Assembly: GCF_017940815.1 (NCBI RefSeq)
Contig: NZ_JAGAXX010000053.1
Location: forward strand, 1 to 55,565
Reading direction: 5' to 3'
DNA: 55,565 nt
DNA from: Methanobrevibacter sp.
Lineage (GTDB): Archaea > Methanobacteriota > Methanobacteria > Methanobacteriales > Methanobacteriaceae
The translations under genes were made by a program, and so were the position numbers. Each line of letters opens with the position of its first letter. The first letter of the stretch is position 1. Positions 26,085-35,167 of the stretch are shown piece by piece. Below the pieces are notes generated by a model, which was not told where the DNA came from, searched no databases, and worked only from the letters and a program-made list of their open reading frames with translations.

Positions 26085-26885
26085 TTATCCCCCTCCAGGA
26101 ATGGTATATTTATCGTTAACCCCGTAAAATATTCCGTCCCCTTTTCTTTTTTCAGTTACATTCAATAATGCATTATTGAATATGATATTTAACAATTTAT
26201 ATCCATCCTTATCAATGAAATCTGTCAATGAAGAATTATTCTCCCTTGCACGCAATGCATCTTTTTCAATGCCAAAGCATGATGCATACAACACTTGAAT
26301 GGAGTTTTCCAAATCGGATTCCGGAGGATATTTTTCAGTCAAATCTTTTGATTTCAGATATTCCTGGAAGTTTTTCCATTCTTTTTTCAATTCCTTTCCT
26401 TTGCTTGTCAATTTGGAGTTTTGCAGGATATCTCTGTAATTTTCACCATCATATCCATTTTCATTTTTAACCGCATTGACGAATTCATTGAAATCCATTT
26501 CAAATTTGTTGGCAATTGAAGAGTTGTTGGTTTGTTTTGCCATGGATTTTAAGTTGAACTTTTTGCCCTTATTCATATTCTTGAGTAATTTAATGGCTAA
26601 TGACTCTGAGGTTTTCAACTCCCCTTTATTGGCTATTCTGAGAGTTATCTTTTTCAGAACCTCCATATCATTAGGTGCCAATTTATTGCCCACTTCGTAT
26701 GAGTCCTCCAAATCAATGTCGCATTTTATTTGGTCATTATTGATTAAATCAAGAACTGTAAGGGACAATGCATTAACTCCAATCCCATTGTTTTTTGAGA
26801 ATAATATGGCTACCATCGGATATGAATCATCACTAGGAACATTCCTAATAGTTTCATCATACTGAGTTTTATTTAAGCCTAACAT
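26085..26885 (-). CDS. DUF2207 C-terminal-like protein without the membrane half
   Basis: 266 residues from the ATG at 26885, five bases after GGTGA; a GTG at 26894 overlaps that site. The C-terminal half (KGKELKKEWKNFQEYLKS, then a proline-rich step and QVLYASCFGIEKDAL) matches the pattern of the cytoplasmic C-terminus of DUF2207/YciQ membrane proteins (leader-like LREWRAFRRYL and Y-A-ALG motifs). The N-terminal half has mixed helices and strands (VAILFSKNNGIGVNALSLTVLDLINN). No membrane segment or signal peptide is present. The gene is 20 bases downstream of a zinc ribbon gene on the same strand. The function is unknown. Confidence 0.7.
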   Translation of the reverse strand: MLGLNKTQYDETIRNVPSDDSYPMVAILFSKNNGIGVNALSLTVLDLINNDQIKCDIDLEDSYEVGNKLAPNDMEVLKKITLRIANKGELKTSESLAIKLLKNMNKGKKFNLKSMAKQTNNSSIANKFEMDFNEFVNAVKNENGYDGENYRDILQNSKLTSKGKELKKEWKNFQEYLKSKDLTEKYPPESDLENSIQVLYASCFGIEKDALRARENNSSLTDFIDKDGYKLLNIIFNNALLNVTEKRKGDGIFYGVNDKYTIPGGG

Positions 26886-26905
26886 CTTGCTCACCTCATA
26901 AATAT

Positions 26906-27091
26906 CTATTCATCATCATCTTTTAATGAATCTAGGTATGCTTCATGAATCTCTTGAGCCAATTCATCGTTTCCTTCTATTATTGGTCCAGTATAATCGC
27001 AATCTCTGCAAACGCATTGTGACCAATTTTGAGGAATAATCCAATCAACATTTCTAGATCCACATCTTGGACAAATTTTATGCATTCTCAT
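26906..27091 (-). CDS. Small zinc ribbon protein
   Basis: 61 residues from the ATG at 27091, eight bases after GGTGGA; an ATG at 27106 lies ahead of that site. Two CxxC motifs (CPRCG near residue 7 and CRDCDY near 28) form a zinc ribbon, and the C-terminus is acidic (ending SLKDDDE). It lies directly upstream of the DUF2207-C-like gene and is probably co-transcribed with it. The function is unknown; a nucleic acid or protein binding accessory role is usual for such small ribbons. Confidence 0.8.
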   Translation of the reverse strand: MRMHKICPRCGSRNVDWIIPQNWSQCVCRDCDYTGPIIEGNDELAQEIHEAYLDSLKDDDE

Positions 27092-27359
27092 TTTCGATTC
27101 CACCATAAATTTTTTTAAGAATTTTTAAAATTACACTTAATCATAAGTCTATTGAACACTATATATAAAGTTTTTTGAATGCAATTACACACTTGCATAT
27201 TAAATCATGAATAAATAACAAATAGGAAGTTTTATTAAAAATAAACAAATTTAAAATAGATTTAAATCATGAAAAATCATTTAATCATATTTCCTCTCAA
27301 AATACAATATTCAAAAAATATTTAAAATTAAGAGAGAAAATATTAAAATAGTGATAAGT

Positions 27360-27659
27360 ATGGATATTGAAAAAAAGTATAACGATACTGAATTAACAAT
27401 CTCAGTTGGAGATCGCATTGATACAGTTACCGCCCCTGACTTTGAAAAGGAAATCCTTGATGAAATGGGAAATTTCAATTCACTGGTTATAGACTTTTCC
27501 AAATTGAAATACATTTCAAGTGCAGGATTACGTGTCCTAATTGCAACCCAAAAGAAATTAGCACCTGATAATATCCCAATGACAATTAAAAATGTTAATG
27601 ATACAATCAACGAAATTTTTAAAATGTCAGGTTTCGATAAAATATTGAAGATAGAATGA
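27360..27659 (+). CDS. STAS-domain anti-sigma factor antagonist-like protein (RsbV/SpoIIAA type)
   Basis: 99 residues, a single STAS domain. The start is the ATG at 27360 after GTGATAAGT. The phosphorylatable serine lies in the family motif KYISSAGLRVL (about residue 57). In bacteria such proteins are phosphorylated by an RsbW-type kinase and dephosphorylated by an RsbU-type phosphatase. All three components are present here in consecutive overlapping genes: this stop overlaps the kinase start by four bases. Archaea are not known to use bacterial sigma factors, so the output of this switch must be something else. Confidence 0.92.
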   Translation: MDIEKKYNDTELTISVGDRIDTVTAPDFEKEILDEMGNFNSLVIDFSKLKYISSAGLRVLIATQKKLAPDNIPMTIKNVNDTINEIFKMSGFDKILKIE

Positions 27660-28033
27660 ATTCAATTTCATTACAACCAGAATTACTTGAACTGCAAAGA
27701 CTAAATAAGTTTATTTTAAATAATCTTAAAAAAGAAAACCTCAAAGTGGATTTGATTGTTGAAGAAGTTTTCGTCAATATCCTCAATCATTCAAATGCTG
27801 ATTTTGTTAAAGTCAATGTTGAATTTGAAGAACCAACACTGACCATAGAATTTATTGATAACGGAATTGAATTTAATCCAATCCTTAAAGAAAATCCAAA
27901 ACCCCCTGCAACAATCGAAGAAACAACCGTGGGAGGACTTGGAATTTTATTAACTAAAAAGATGGCTGATGAGTTAGATTACAAATACGTTAATGGTGAA
28001 AATCACTTGAAAATTATTAAAAATGTGGAATAA
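27656..28033 (+). CDS. RsbW-type serine kinase / HATPase
   Basis: 125 residues, a GHKL ATPase of the anti-sigma kinase size. The N-box reads LIVEEVFVNILNHS, the G1 box IDNGIEFNP and the G2 region GGLGILLTKKMAD, so ATP binding is likely intact. It probably phosphorylates the STAS protein encoded just upstream and releases or holds a third partner. The ATG overlaps the upstream stop (ATGA) and its own stop overlaps the phosphatase ATG by one base, which implies translational coupling and fixed stoichiometry. Confidence 0.9.
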   Translation: MNSISLQPELLELQRLNKFILNNLKKENLKVDLIVEEVFVNILNHSNADFVKVNVEFEEPTLTIEFIDNGIEFNPILKENPKPPATIEETTVGGLGILLTKKMADELDYKYVNGENHLKIIKNVE

Positions 28034-29934
28034 TGAATGATAAAATAAAAAAAGTGATGATTCCTTTCGTTTTAATGATGGTTTTTAACTTAGGAACATA
28101 TTACTTGACCAATGGATTTGACTTTGCAGAGGGATTGACTCCCCATGTAGGAATATTGTTAGTTTCAGGACTGATATTTGGTCCATATGGTGCAATAGGT
28201 TCCGTATTTGCAAATTTTTTATGTGACCTGATAAGAGGATTTGGTCCAGTAACTGCAATATCTTCAGCAATTGCAGGTTTTGGAGTGTCATATTTGGCAC
28301 ATAAACTATGGTATGAAAAATATAATGGAAGACAAGAAATTTCAATTCCCAAATTAAACAATACTTCTAACGTGCGCCTATTTTTGGGAATTATAATTAT
28401 TTGTGGAGTTTTATACGTATTAACTCATGGAAAATTGTTTTATTTATTATATCCGAACACCATACCAATAAATTATATAATTGAAATAAGATACTTCCTA
28501 AACTTCATCAATTCATCATTCATATTCGGGATAATTGGAATCTGGATTTCTAACAAGTTTGATTTTACCCACGTTCCAAAAATATCAAAAAAAGAATATA
28601 ATAAAAAATTATACATCATACTTGGAATCCTATTGATTTTATCTTTATCAATAACATTGGTAATCGATTGGGCCACTCCTTTGAATCAGAATATTGCTAT
28701 AATGGAATTGATCACTATTTGTTTGATATTATTCCTATATTTAACAAAGCCAATAACCGGGAATATAGTCAAATCAAAAAACAAATCAATCCCTGAAGAA
28801 ATTATGTCCATATTTCTTTTGGCAACATTGATTTTAGCAATCTTTGGAATCATCATCGCAGGAGATTCGAAACTAATTATCGCATTTGATAAAATTCTCC
28901 CTTTAAACCTAAATGAAATAATCATTTCAATGATGGTGTTCATGGACATCATATTGTTGATTTTCCTTATCCCCTCAATAGCCGTTTTGAGACATGTTGA
29001 AAATAAGGTAATTAACCCAATCATATCATTTGCGGGAATTGAAAAATTCCTCCATGAAAATGAAAAAATAGAATCTGAAGGATTATTAGAACTTTATTCC
29101 AATTATATTAATGAAAAAACAGAGATCGGAACATTAGCTCGCTCTTATACTGAATTAATTAACTTCAACAACAATTATATTGAAAACATTCATGAGATTG
29201 AAGGGGAAAAAGAGCGCATTAAAGCTGAACTTGATATTGCAACAAGAATTCAGGCCGCAAATCTACCGACAGAACCCCTTGAAAATAATGATTATATTGT
29301 AAATGGATATTCAAAACCTGCCAAGGAAGTGGGAGGAGACTTCTTTGATTATTACCCTCTGGATGATGAGCACTTGGCCCTTATAATTGGAGACGCTTCA
29401 GGAAAAGGAGTTCCCGCAGCAATTCTTGCAATGATTAGTCAAGTAATGATAAAACAACACTTAAAATACACTAAAAGTCCTTCAAGAGTTTTATTCCTAT
29501 TGAACAATCAATTAAGTGAAAATAATTCTGAAACCATGTTTATCACAGTCTGGCTCGGAATATATAATAAAACAACAAAAAAATTGATATTCTCAAATGC
29601 CGGACATAATCCTCCGTTGATTAAAGAAAATGATGAATTTACCTATTTAAACATCAATCCAGGAATCGCGTTAGGACTTTTTGAAGATTTCAAGTTCGAA
29701 GACCAAGAAATAATCCTGTCAAATGAAATCGTGTTATATACTGATGGAATTACAGATGCAATCACTGAAGAAAAAGAAATGTATGGTGCAGATAGGTTAT
29801 TGAAATTCTTTAATGAATTTGAAAGTGACAAAGATCCGATAGGACCATTATCAAGCGACATCAACAAGTTCGCCAAAGATACAGAGCAATTCGACGACAT
29901 GACATTATTATATTTAAAGATCAAAAATGATTAA
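28033..29934 (+). CDS. Membrane PP2C-type serine phosphatase (RsbU/SpoIIE-like) with multi-TM sensor
   Basis: 633 residues. About nine hydrophobic helices fill residues 1-310; the first part (LTPHVGILLVSGLIFGPYGA, then FANFLCDLIRGFG) resembles a MASE1- or ECF-like integral membrane sensor. A helical linker (about 330-400) leads to a SpoIIE/RsbU phosphatase domain (about 400-630). Metal-binding residues are visible in VGGDFFDYY, IIGDASGKG, YTDGITDA and FDDMTLL. It should reset the phosphorylated STAS protein in response to a membrane signal. Its stop overlaps the following phosphopantetheinyl transferase gene by eight bases. Confidence 0.9.
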   Translation: MNDKIKKVMIPFVLMMVFNLGTYYLTNGFDFAEGLTPHVGILLVSGLIFGPYGAIGSVFANFLCDLIRGFGPVTAISSAIAGFGVSYLAHKLWYEKYNGRQEISIPKLNNTSNVRLFLGIIIICGVLYVLTHGKLFYLLYPNTIPINYIIEIRYFLNFINSSFIFGIIGIWISNKFDFTHVPKISKKEYNKKLYIILGILLILSLSITLVIDWATPLNQNIAIMELITICLILFLYLTKPITGNIVKSKNKSIPEEIMSIFLLATLILAIFGIIIAGDSKLIIAFDKILPLNLNEIIISMMVFMDIILLIFLIPSIAVLRHVENKVINPIISFAGIEKFLHENEKIESEGLLELYSNYINEKTEIGTLARSYTELINFNNNYIENIHEIEGEKERIKAELDIATRIQAANLPTEPLENNDYIVNGYSKPAKEVGGDFFDYYPLDDEHLALIIGDASGKGVPAAILAMISQVMIKQHLKYTKSPSRVLFLLNNQLSENNSETMFITVWLGIYNKTTKKLIFSNAGHNPPLIKENDEFTYLNINPGIALGLFEDFKFEDQEIILSNEIVLYTDGITDAITEEKEMYGADRLLKFFNEFESDKDPIGPLSSDINKFAKDTEQFDDMTLLYLKIKND

Positions 29935-30544
29935 AGTAGCCTACACAAATGTTGAAGATTTGAATTGGATTGAATCATACAAACTGCTGCCTGAAAGCAG
30001 AAAGGACAAAGTTGACAGATTCCGATTCGAAAAGGACAAGAAGCTCAGTGCAGGAGCATACATTCTTTTGGATAGCTTGCTTAAAGAAGAAAACATCACA
30101 AACCCAACTTTTGAAATTGACAAATACGGCAAGGCATACATATCCAATTATAAAGATATCTATTTTAATTTAAGCCATTCTGGCAAAATGGTCGCTTGCG
30201 CAATATCCGACAAAGAAGTCGGAGTTGATATAGAATATAATGACCCAACCATTGATTTAGATATAGCAAAGCATTACTTCTACAACAGCGAATATGAAAG
30301 CATAATGAAATCGCAAAATCCTTCAGATGAATTCTTCAATTACTGGGTTTTGAAGGAAAGCTACATGAAATACACAGGATTGGGATTTAACCTAGATTTG
30401 GATAGCTTTGAGATAATTATAGACAATGAAATAACCCTAAAAAATAAGAAACAACCAAAATTCAACCTATTTGAAATTGAGGATTACAAATTGGCAACCT
30501 GTTCAGAGTATAATGTAACAGAAATTTTTGAATACACTATTTAA
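29927..30544 (+). CDS. Sfp-type 4'-phosphopantetheinyl transferase
   Basis: 205 residues with the hallmark motifs of Sfp/AcpT enzymes, which attach the CoA arm to a carrier-protein serine: NLSHSGKMVACAIS (about residue 80), GVDIEY (about 98, metal binding) and NYWVLKESYMKYTG (about 139). Archaea rarely have carrier proteins; some Methanobrevibacter carry NRPS genes, and such enzymes would activate them. No NRPS or carrier protein is in the window. The start overlaps the phosphatase gene by eight bases, placing it at the end of the partner-switching operon. A hairpin at 30549-30566 follows the stop. Confidence 0.92.
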   Translation: MIKVAYTNVEDLNWIESYKLLPESRKDKVDRFRFEKDKKLSAGAYILLDSLLKEENITNPTFEIDKYGKAYISNYKDIYFNLSHSGKMVACAISDKEVGVDIEYNDPTIDLDIAKHYFYNSEYESIMKSQNPSDEFFNYWVLKESYMKYTGLGFNLDLDSFEIIIDNEITLKNKKQPKFNLFEIEDYKLATCSEYNVTEIFEYTI

Positions 30545-30548
30545 AACA

Positions 30549-30566
30549 TGTTGGACATATCCAACA
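30549..30566. other. Hairpin between convergent genes
   Basis: Seven-base stem TGTTGGA / TCCAACA with a CATA loop, between the phosphopantetheinyl transferase stop and the convergent membrane gene. No T-run follows, so it is a possible but unproven terminator. Confidence 0.4.
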
Positions 30567-30568
30567 AA

Positions 30569-31342
30569 TCACTCTTCAGATGCAGGAACCTCTGATTCGG
30601 AATTTTTAATCGTGGAGTAAACTGCACCAATACCCAAAAATTGAGTCGCAAACATGAATAAATCCAGAATAATAACCCAAATATAATTTAATAACCAGTT
30701 TGGAAGGGCAATATTGCCTAAAAAAGCAAATAAACCAATCGCCAGAATAATTGCAGTATAATCCTTGGCATAATTTCTCCAACCTATTTCATCAATTATT
30801 TTCTTGATAGTCACTAAATTAAAAGAGGACCAGAAACTTCCAGTGTCTGCCAGCCTAGCTAATGCAATCTCCATGAAAAATGCAGTGCAATAAAATAGTA
30901 TGGACCCTAAAACGACAAACACTAATGTATTGAACGGATCATGTGCAAACAGCATGTGAATCGTTTCGGGCAATTGGATTAACATCTCCTCCAAATCAAA
31001 AGTCGAAAACCCCAATGGAGAACATACAAAATTCAAAATAACTCCCTGAATTAAAACATAAACTGAAACAACAATGCTTGACTTAATTCCTAAAGTAACA
31101 ATATCCTTAATTAATAGTTTAGGTAGCCTATAACCACCATGTATCCTGTCACGAGTGATTGACATCCCATAACCCCATATGAGCACAAAACATATTAACG
31201 CAACAACATAATTAAAAGAATGCCACTCAACGCCCTCCTGGACATAATTTAATACTAAAAACAAGAACAAAACAAACAGAAAAAACGGCTTGTTATATGT
31301 GCAATAATCCCAAACTTTTTTCATCCTAATTAACGGCATTGC
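30569..31342 (-). CDS. DUF4013-like membrane protein
   Basis: About 257 residues with six or so hydrophobic segments. The GYGMSITRDRIHGGYRLP region followed by a conserved helix (IVTLGIKSSIVVSVYVLI) resembles DUF4013, and the overall layout is like the DUF4013 protein at 21599. The start is uncertain: ATG at 31342 just after GGTGG, or ATG at 31327. The function is unknown. The C-terminus is acidic and cytoplasmic (NSESEVPASEE). It is convergent with the phosphopantetheinyl transferase operon. Confidence 0.7.
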   Translation of the reverse strand, partial: AMPLIRMKKVWDYCTYNKPFFLFVLFLFLVLNYVQEGVEWHSFNYVVALICFVLIWGYGMSITRDRIHGGYRLPKLLIKDIVTLGIKSSIVVSVYVLIQGVILNFVCSPLGFSTFDLEEMLIQLPETIHMLFAHDPFNTLVFVVLGSILFYCTAFFMEIALARLADTGSFWSSFNLVTIKKIIDEIGWRNYAKDYTAIILAIGLFAFLGNIALPNWLLNYIWVIILDLFMFATQFLGIGAVYSTIKNSESEVPASEE

Positions 31343-31412
31343 CACCACTCAAAATATAATATTAAAATTAAAATAGATAAATTTAACGATTAAAAGCCAT
31401 ATGACCCATATT

Positions 31413-32429
31413 TTAGACTATATTCAGAGGCAATTCCCCAATGACATTGCCTTTCTTTGAAACAGCCACAGTATCTTCAAGCCTAACTCCAAACTCACCT
31501 TCCAAATAGATTCCCGGTTCAACTGTTATGACCATGCCTTTCTCAACGATTGTATCATCACGAGGAGAAAATCCTGGAGTTTCATGGATGTCAAGTCCCA
31601 AGCTATGGCCAGTTGAGTGAATGAACCTGTCACCATAGCCATAATCTGCAATTACATCCCTTGCAACCTTATCCACTTCACAACATTTCATTCCAGGTTT
31701 GATTGCCTTTATGGCCTTGTCATGAGATTCGGCAACAATGTCCCAAATTTCCTGCTGCTTTTCTGTATAAACCATGGTTCTGGTATTATCTGAACAGTAT
31801 CCTTCAAAGATGCATCCCCAATCGATTAAGATTGGTCGGTCAAGCTTTTTGGCCTCTGGAATCGCATGAGGCAGACTTGAATTAGAACCACTTGTGACAA
31901 TTGTGTCGAACGATTCCTTATCCGCACCGTTTTCAATCATGTAGCGGACAAGATCAAAGGCAATCTCTTTTTCAGTGTTTTCATTGTTGAGAATGTCCAA
32001 TTGCAGAAATGACCTTTGGGCGATTTCGGTTGCCCTAGTGATTTTTTCAATTTCATCAGGAGTCTTGATCATCCTTTGCTTGTCAATGTATGTTTTTGAA
32101 TCGATTTCAAAATCATCCCTGAACCTGACGAAGGTACTGAAAGGCAAGGTTGGCTCAATTGCAAGATTTTTAATCCCTTCTTCCTTCAATTCATTAATCA
32201 TAACATCATAGGATTCATATTCCTTAATTTCAATAGAAGAATTGTTTTTAGCCAATTCCATATCCATTTTAGATGTATAAATAACAGGATTATCCTTAAT
32301 TATACAAAATGCAAAGCTGGTTGGCTTATATCCTGAAATATACTCAACATTTGTAAAGCCAGTCAACAAATAAGCATTAAAATCATCCTTTTGCATATCA
32401 TTTAAAATATTGTCAATGTGAAAGTCCAT
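31413..32429 (-). CDS. M24 family metallopeptidase (Xaa-Pro aminopeptidase-like)
   Basis: 338 residues from the ATG at 32429; upstream in-frame codons extend the frame antisense to the next gene but are unlikely to be used. It has the creatinase-like N-terminal domain (about 1-110) and the pita-bread catalytic domain. The metal ligands are visible: ILIDWGC and YCSDNTRTM (two Asp), FIHSTGHSLG (His), TVEPGIYL (Glu) and GVRLEDTVAV (Glu). Such enzymes release an N-terminal residue before proline. It is divergent from the M50 protease gene with 49 bases between starts. Confidence 0.92.
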   Translation of the reverse strand: MDFHIDNILNDMQKDDFNAYLLTGFTNVEYISGYKPTSFAFCIIKDNPVIYTSKMDMELAKNNSSIEIKEYESYDVMINELKEEGIKNLAIEPTLPFSTFVRFRDDFEIDSKTYIDKQRMIKTPDEIEKITRATEIAQRSFLQLDILNNENTEKEIAFDLVRYMIENGADKESFDTIVTSGSNSSLPHAIPEAKKLDRPILIDWGCIFEGYCSDNTRTMVYTEKQQEIWDIVAESHDKAIKAIKPGMKCCEVDKVARDVIADYGYGDRFIHSTGHSLGLDIHETPGFSPRDDTIVEKGMVITVEPGIYLEGEFGVRLEDTVAVSKKGNVIGELPLNIV

Positions 32430-32478
32430 AATTAATATTAGAAAAAACTTTATATATAAAATTAGATATTTTAACATT

Positions 32479-33120
32479 ATGTTTAAATTTACACTCAGTG
32501 AAATAAGAGATTTGATAATTGCATTTATTGTCATTTCACTTTGTTTTGCAATAGCGAACGTCGGAAGAGACGCTAATGCAATTTTATCAATCCTGCCAAT
32601 TATTATGGTTGGTGTTGGAGCAGGTTTCATCCTGCACGAGCTCGGACACAAATTCATATCAATGAAATATGGTTACTGGGCTGAATTCAAATTATGGCCT
32701 CAAGGATTAATATTTGCACTTGTCACATCATTTTTCGGATTCGTATTTGCAGCTCCGGGTGCGGTATACACCTATGCAAACTATATGACCGATGAAATCA
32801 ACGGTAAGATATCCATTGCAGGACCTATTGTCAACATTATCCTTGCATTGGTGTTTTTAGGAATTGCAACTGCAGTTTATCCTTCCGCATTCACTTCCGA
32901 GACTTCAGTACTGATATACATCATCTGTTCAGCAGGTTACTCAATTAACAGCTTTTTAGCCGTGTTCAACTTGCTTCCAATTGGAAATCTGGACGGATCC
33001 AAAGTATTTACATGGAACATTGGAATATGGATTGCCACAATTGCAATTGCAGGAATATTAACCGCAGCATCAATGACAATTGGTGTCGAAGGTATTGTTA
33101 GATTAATATTAGGATTTTAA
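32479..33120 (+). CDS. M50 family (site-2 type) membrane metalloprotease
   Basis: 213 residues, about six hydrophobic helices. The zinc-binding HELGHKF motif is near residue 53 and the third-ligand motif reads LPIGNLDGSKV near 173. This short form, with no PDZ domain, is common in archaea and cleaves transmembrane substrates. The stop is one base before the ATG of the ycaO gene, so it is probably the first gene of an operon with the McrA thioamidation pair. Whether this linkage is functional is unknown. Confidence 0.92.
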   Translation: MFKFTLSEIRDLIIAFIVISLCFAIANVGRDANAILSILPIIMVGVGAGFILHELGHKFISMKYGYWAEFKLWPQGLIFALVTSFFGFVFAAPGAVYTYANYMTDEINGKISIAGPIVNIILALVFLGIATAVYPSAFTSETSVLIYIICSAGYSINSFLAVFNLLPIGNLDGSKVFTWNIGIWIATIAIAGILTAASMTIGVEGIVRLILGF

Positions 33121-33121
33121 A

Positions 33122-34324
33122 ATGACAGAAGAACTCACATATTTTAAAGGGACACATAGAGTAATAGCTCCAAAAAGGACAATTGAAATCAACGAGGACA
33201 AGTTAAGGACTGTTGGAATAACCCGTATTGCCGACATTACCGACCTGGATAGAATCGGAATGCCCGTCTTTACAGCAATAAGACCAACTGCAGAAGACGG
33301 AGCGATAAGCATTTATGGTGGAAAAGGAATCAGCAAGGATCATGCCAAAGCTTCAGCAATGATGGAGGGATTTGAGAGATATTCCGCTGAAAAGCAAGAG
33401 GACGATGAAACAGTCATTGCAACTGTTGGCGAAATTGGCAAAAAGGGAGACTATATAGACCCAAAATCGTTAAACCTAAATCAAAAATTTGAGAAAAAAG
33501 ATTTGAGTGACATGAAGCTGGAATGGAACATATCTCATGATTTGATTTCAGGAAATGAATATTATGTCCCTTCAAATGCAGTTTTTCATCCGTACATCCA
33601 TGACAATTCAGTTGAAAGCCTATTCAAGTCAAACACCAACGGACTCGCTTCTGGAAATGTCTTGGAGGAAGCGATATTACATGGAATTTTTGAAGTCATA
33701 GAAAGGGATGCATGGAGCATTTTCGAGATGACTCATAAAAACTATTCCCAAATAAACATTGACAGCATAAAAAGTGAACTTATCAATGAAATAATCGATA
33801 AATTTGAATCTGAGGGAATCAAAATCAAGCTGATGGACTTTACTGCAGACATTAAGATTCCAACAATAGCTGCTTCGGCTGATGACACTGTGACAAGGGA
33901 TGCAGGCCTACTTACATTGGGTATAGGAACCCATCTCGACCCGGAGGTTGCAATCCTAAGGGCATTGACAGAAGTTGCACAAAGCAGAGCAACACAAATC
34001 AATGGTGCTCGTGAAGACACTGTCAGAGCGGATTTCGCCCGTGAGGCAGGCTATGAGAGAATGAAAAGGATTAACAAGTATTACTTCCAGCAGGAAGATG
34101 ACCAAATTGATTTGGCAGACATTGAAAATAGGTCCACCACCTCAATCACAAAAGACTTGGAGATTGTTAAAGAGGAATTGATGGCAAATGACATAAAGAA
34201 AATCCTATATACTGATTTAACAAGACCTGAGATTGACGTTAGCGTAGTCCGTGTAGTGATTCCCGAAATGGAACTTTATGCAATTGACCCTACAAGAGCA
34301 GGATACAGATTTTTAAAAGTTTGA
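33122..34324 (+). CDS. ycaO: YcaO-related McrA-glycine thioamidation protein
   Basis: 400 residues. YcaO enzymes use ATP to activate a backbone amide; in methanogens, together with TfuA, they convert a glycine of methyl-CoM reductase subunit A to thioglycine. Family motifs that bind ATP/Mg are visible: SAMMEGFERYSAEKQ (about residue 80), GNVLEEAILHGIFEVIERDA (about 180) and LTEVAQSRATQI (about 285). The C-terminus ends RAGYRFLKV, a typical short tail. A TfuA gene follows four bases after the stop, which supports the McrA role over cyclodehydratase functions. Confidence 0.93.
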   Translation: MTEELTYFKGTHRVIAPKRTIEINEDKLRTVGITRIADITDLDRIGMPVFTAIRPTAEDGAISIYGGKGISKDHAKASAMMEGFERYSAEKQEDDETVIATVGEIGKKGDYIDPKSLNLNQKFEKKDLSDMKLEWNISHDLISGNEYYVPSNAVFHPYIHDNSVESLFKSNTNGLASGNVLEEAILHGIFEVIERDAWSIFEMTHKNYSQINIDSIKSELINEIIDKFESEGIKIKLMDFTADIKIPTIAASADDTVTRDAGLLTLGIGTHLDPEVAILRALTEVAQSRATQINGAREDTVRADFAREAGYERMKRINKYYFQQEDDQIDLADIENRSTTSITKDLEIVKEELMANDIKKILYTDLTRPEIDVSVVRVVIPEMELYAIDPTRAGYRFLKV

Positions 34325-34328
34325 TACC

Positions 34329-34997
34329 ATGGTAAAGATTATAATTTATACAGGACTGTCCCTTCCATTTGATGAGGCTCGTGAAATTCTAGATTCACAT
34401 GATGATGTAGAAGTAATATACAGAAAGCCCATAAAAAGAGGAGACCTTGGCCATGACATTAAAGAAAATCCGGACATTATAGGAATAATCGATGGAGTTT
34501 TCCATCAAAATTCTGCCGTAGGCCATAGGGAAATCATTAATGTCATGAAAAAAGGCGTAAAGGTATTTGGCGCATCAAGTATGGGCGCACTTAGAGCCTC
34601 AGAACTTGACATCTTAGGAATGACCGGAGTTGGTTATTGTTATAACCAATATGCAAGTGGTGCAGTGGATTCAGATGATGACGTTGCAGTGATGCTTGAT
34701 TCCGAAACATTGGAAGCATTGTCAGTTCCGTTAATCAGCATGAATTATGTCTTCACAAATGCAGTGTCTGAAAATATCATCACAGAAGATGAAAAGGATG
34801 AACTGATTCAAATCACAAAGTCTACTTTTTATCCAAAAAGGAATTACGCTCAGACTTTAGGCGAATCAAGTTTGGATGATGACACAAAGGGAAATCTTAT
34901 TGATTTCATTCGCACATCAGATGACATTAAAAAGGAAGATGCAAAGGAATTGCTTGAATATATTAAAAAATATATTGAAAGTGAAAATTTGATATAG
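34329..34997 (+). CDS. tfuA: TfuA-related McrA-glycine thioamidation protein
   Basis: 222 residues of the TfuA family. Visible family features are the N-terminal IYTGLSLPFDEA, the central IIGIIDGVFHQNSAVGHREI and KVFGASSMGALRASEL with the conserved Ser-Met-Gly-Ala. TfuA is thought to recruit or deliver sulfur for the YcaO reaction on McrA. The ATG follows the ycaO stop by four bases. A weak hairpin (ATTTGAT / ATCAAAT, 34987-35009) surrounds its stop codon. Confidence 0.92.
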   Translation: MVKIIIYTGLSLPFDEAREILDSHDDVEVIYRKPIKRGDLGHDIKENPDIIGIIDGVFHQNSAVGHREIINVMKKGVKVFGASSMGALRASELDILGMTGVGYCYNQYASGAVDSDDDVAVMLDSETLEALSVPLISMNYVFTNAVSENIITEDEKDELIQITKSTFYPKRNYAQTLGESSLDDDTKGNLIDFIRTSDDIKKEDAKELLEYIKKYIESENLI

Positions 34998-35167
34998 ATA
35001 ACATCAAATCTATTTATTGAAATGAACACCACAATTATTTTAATGAAAAATAGCTTCAATAAAAAAATAATCCATTAAAAAAATATGCATTTAAATTAAC
35101 CGCCAAATCAATAATAATGCAAGAAAAAAATTTGCTAAAAATAGAAATAAAAAATGATGAAAAAATC

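Noticed and set aside
27107-27350. Possible small RNA in the divergent spacer before the partner-switching operon
   Set aside because: AT-rich with no stable hairpin or GC-rich island; AT-rich archaeal structured RNAs normally stand out by GC content.
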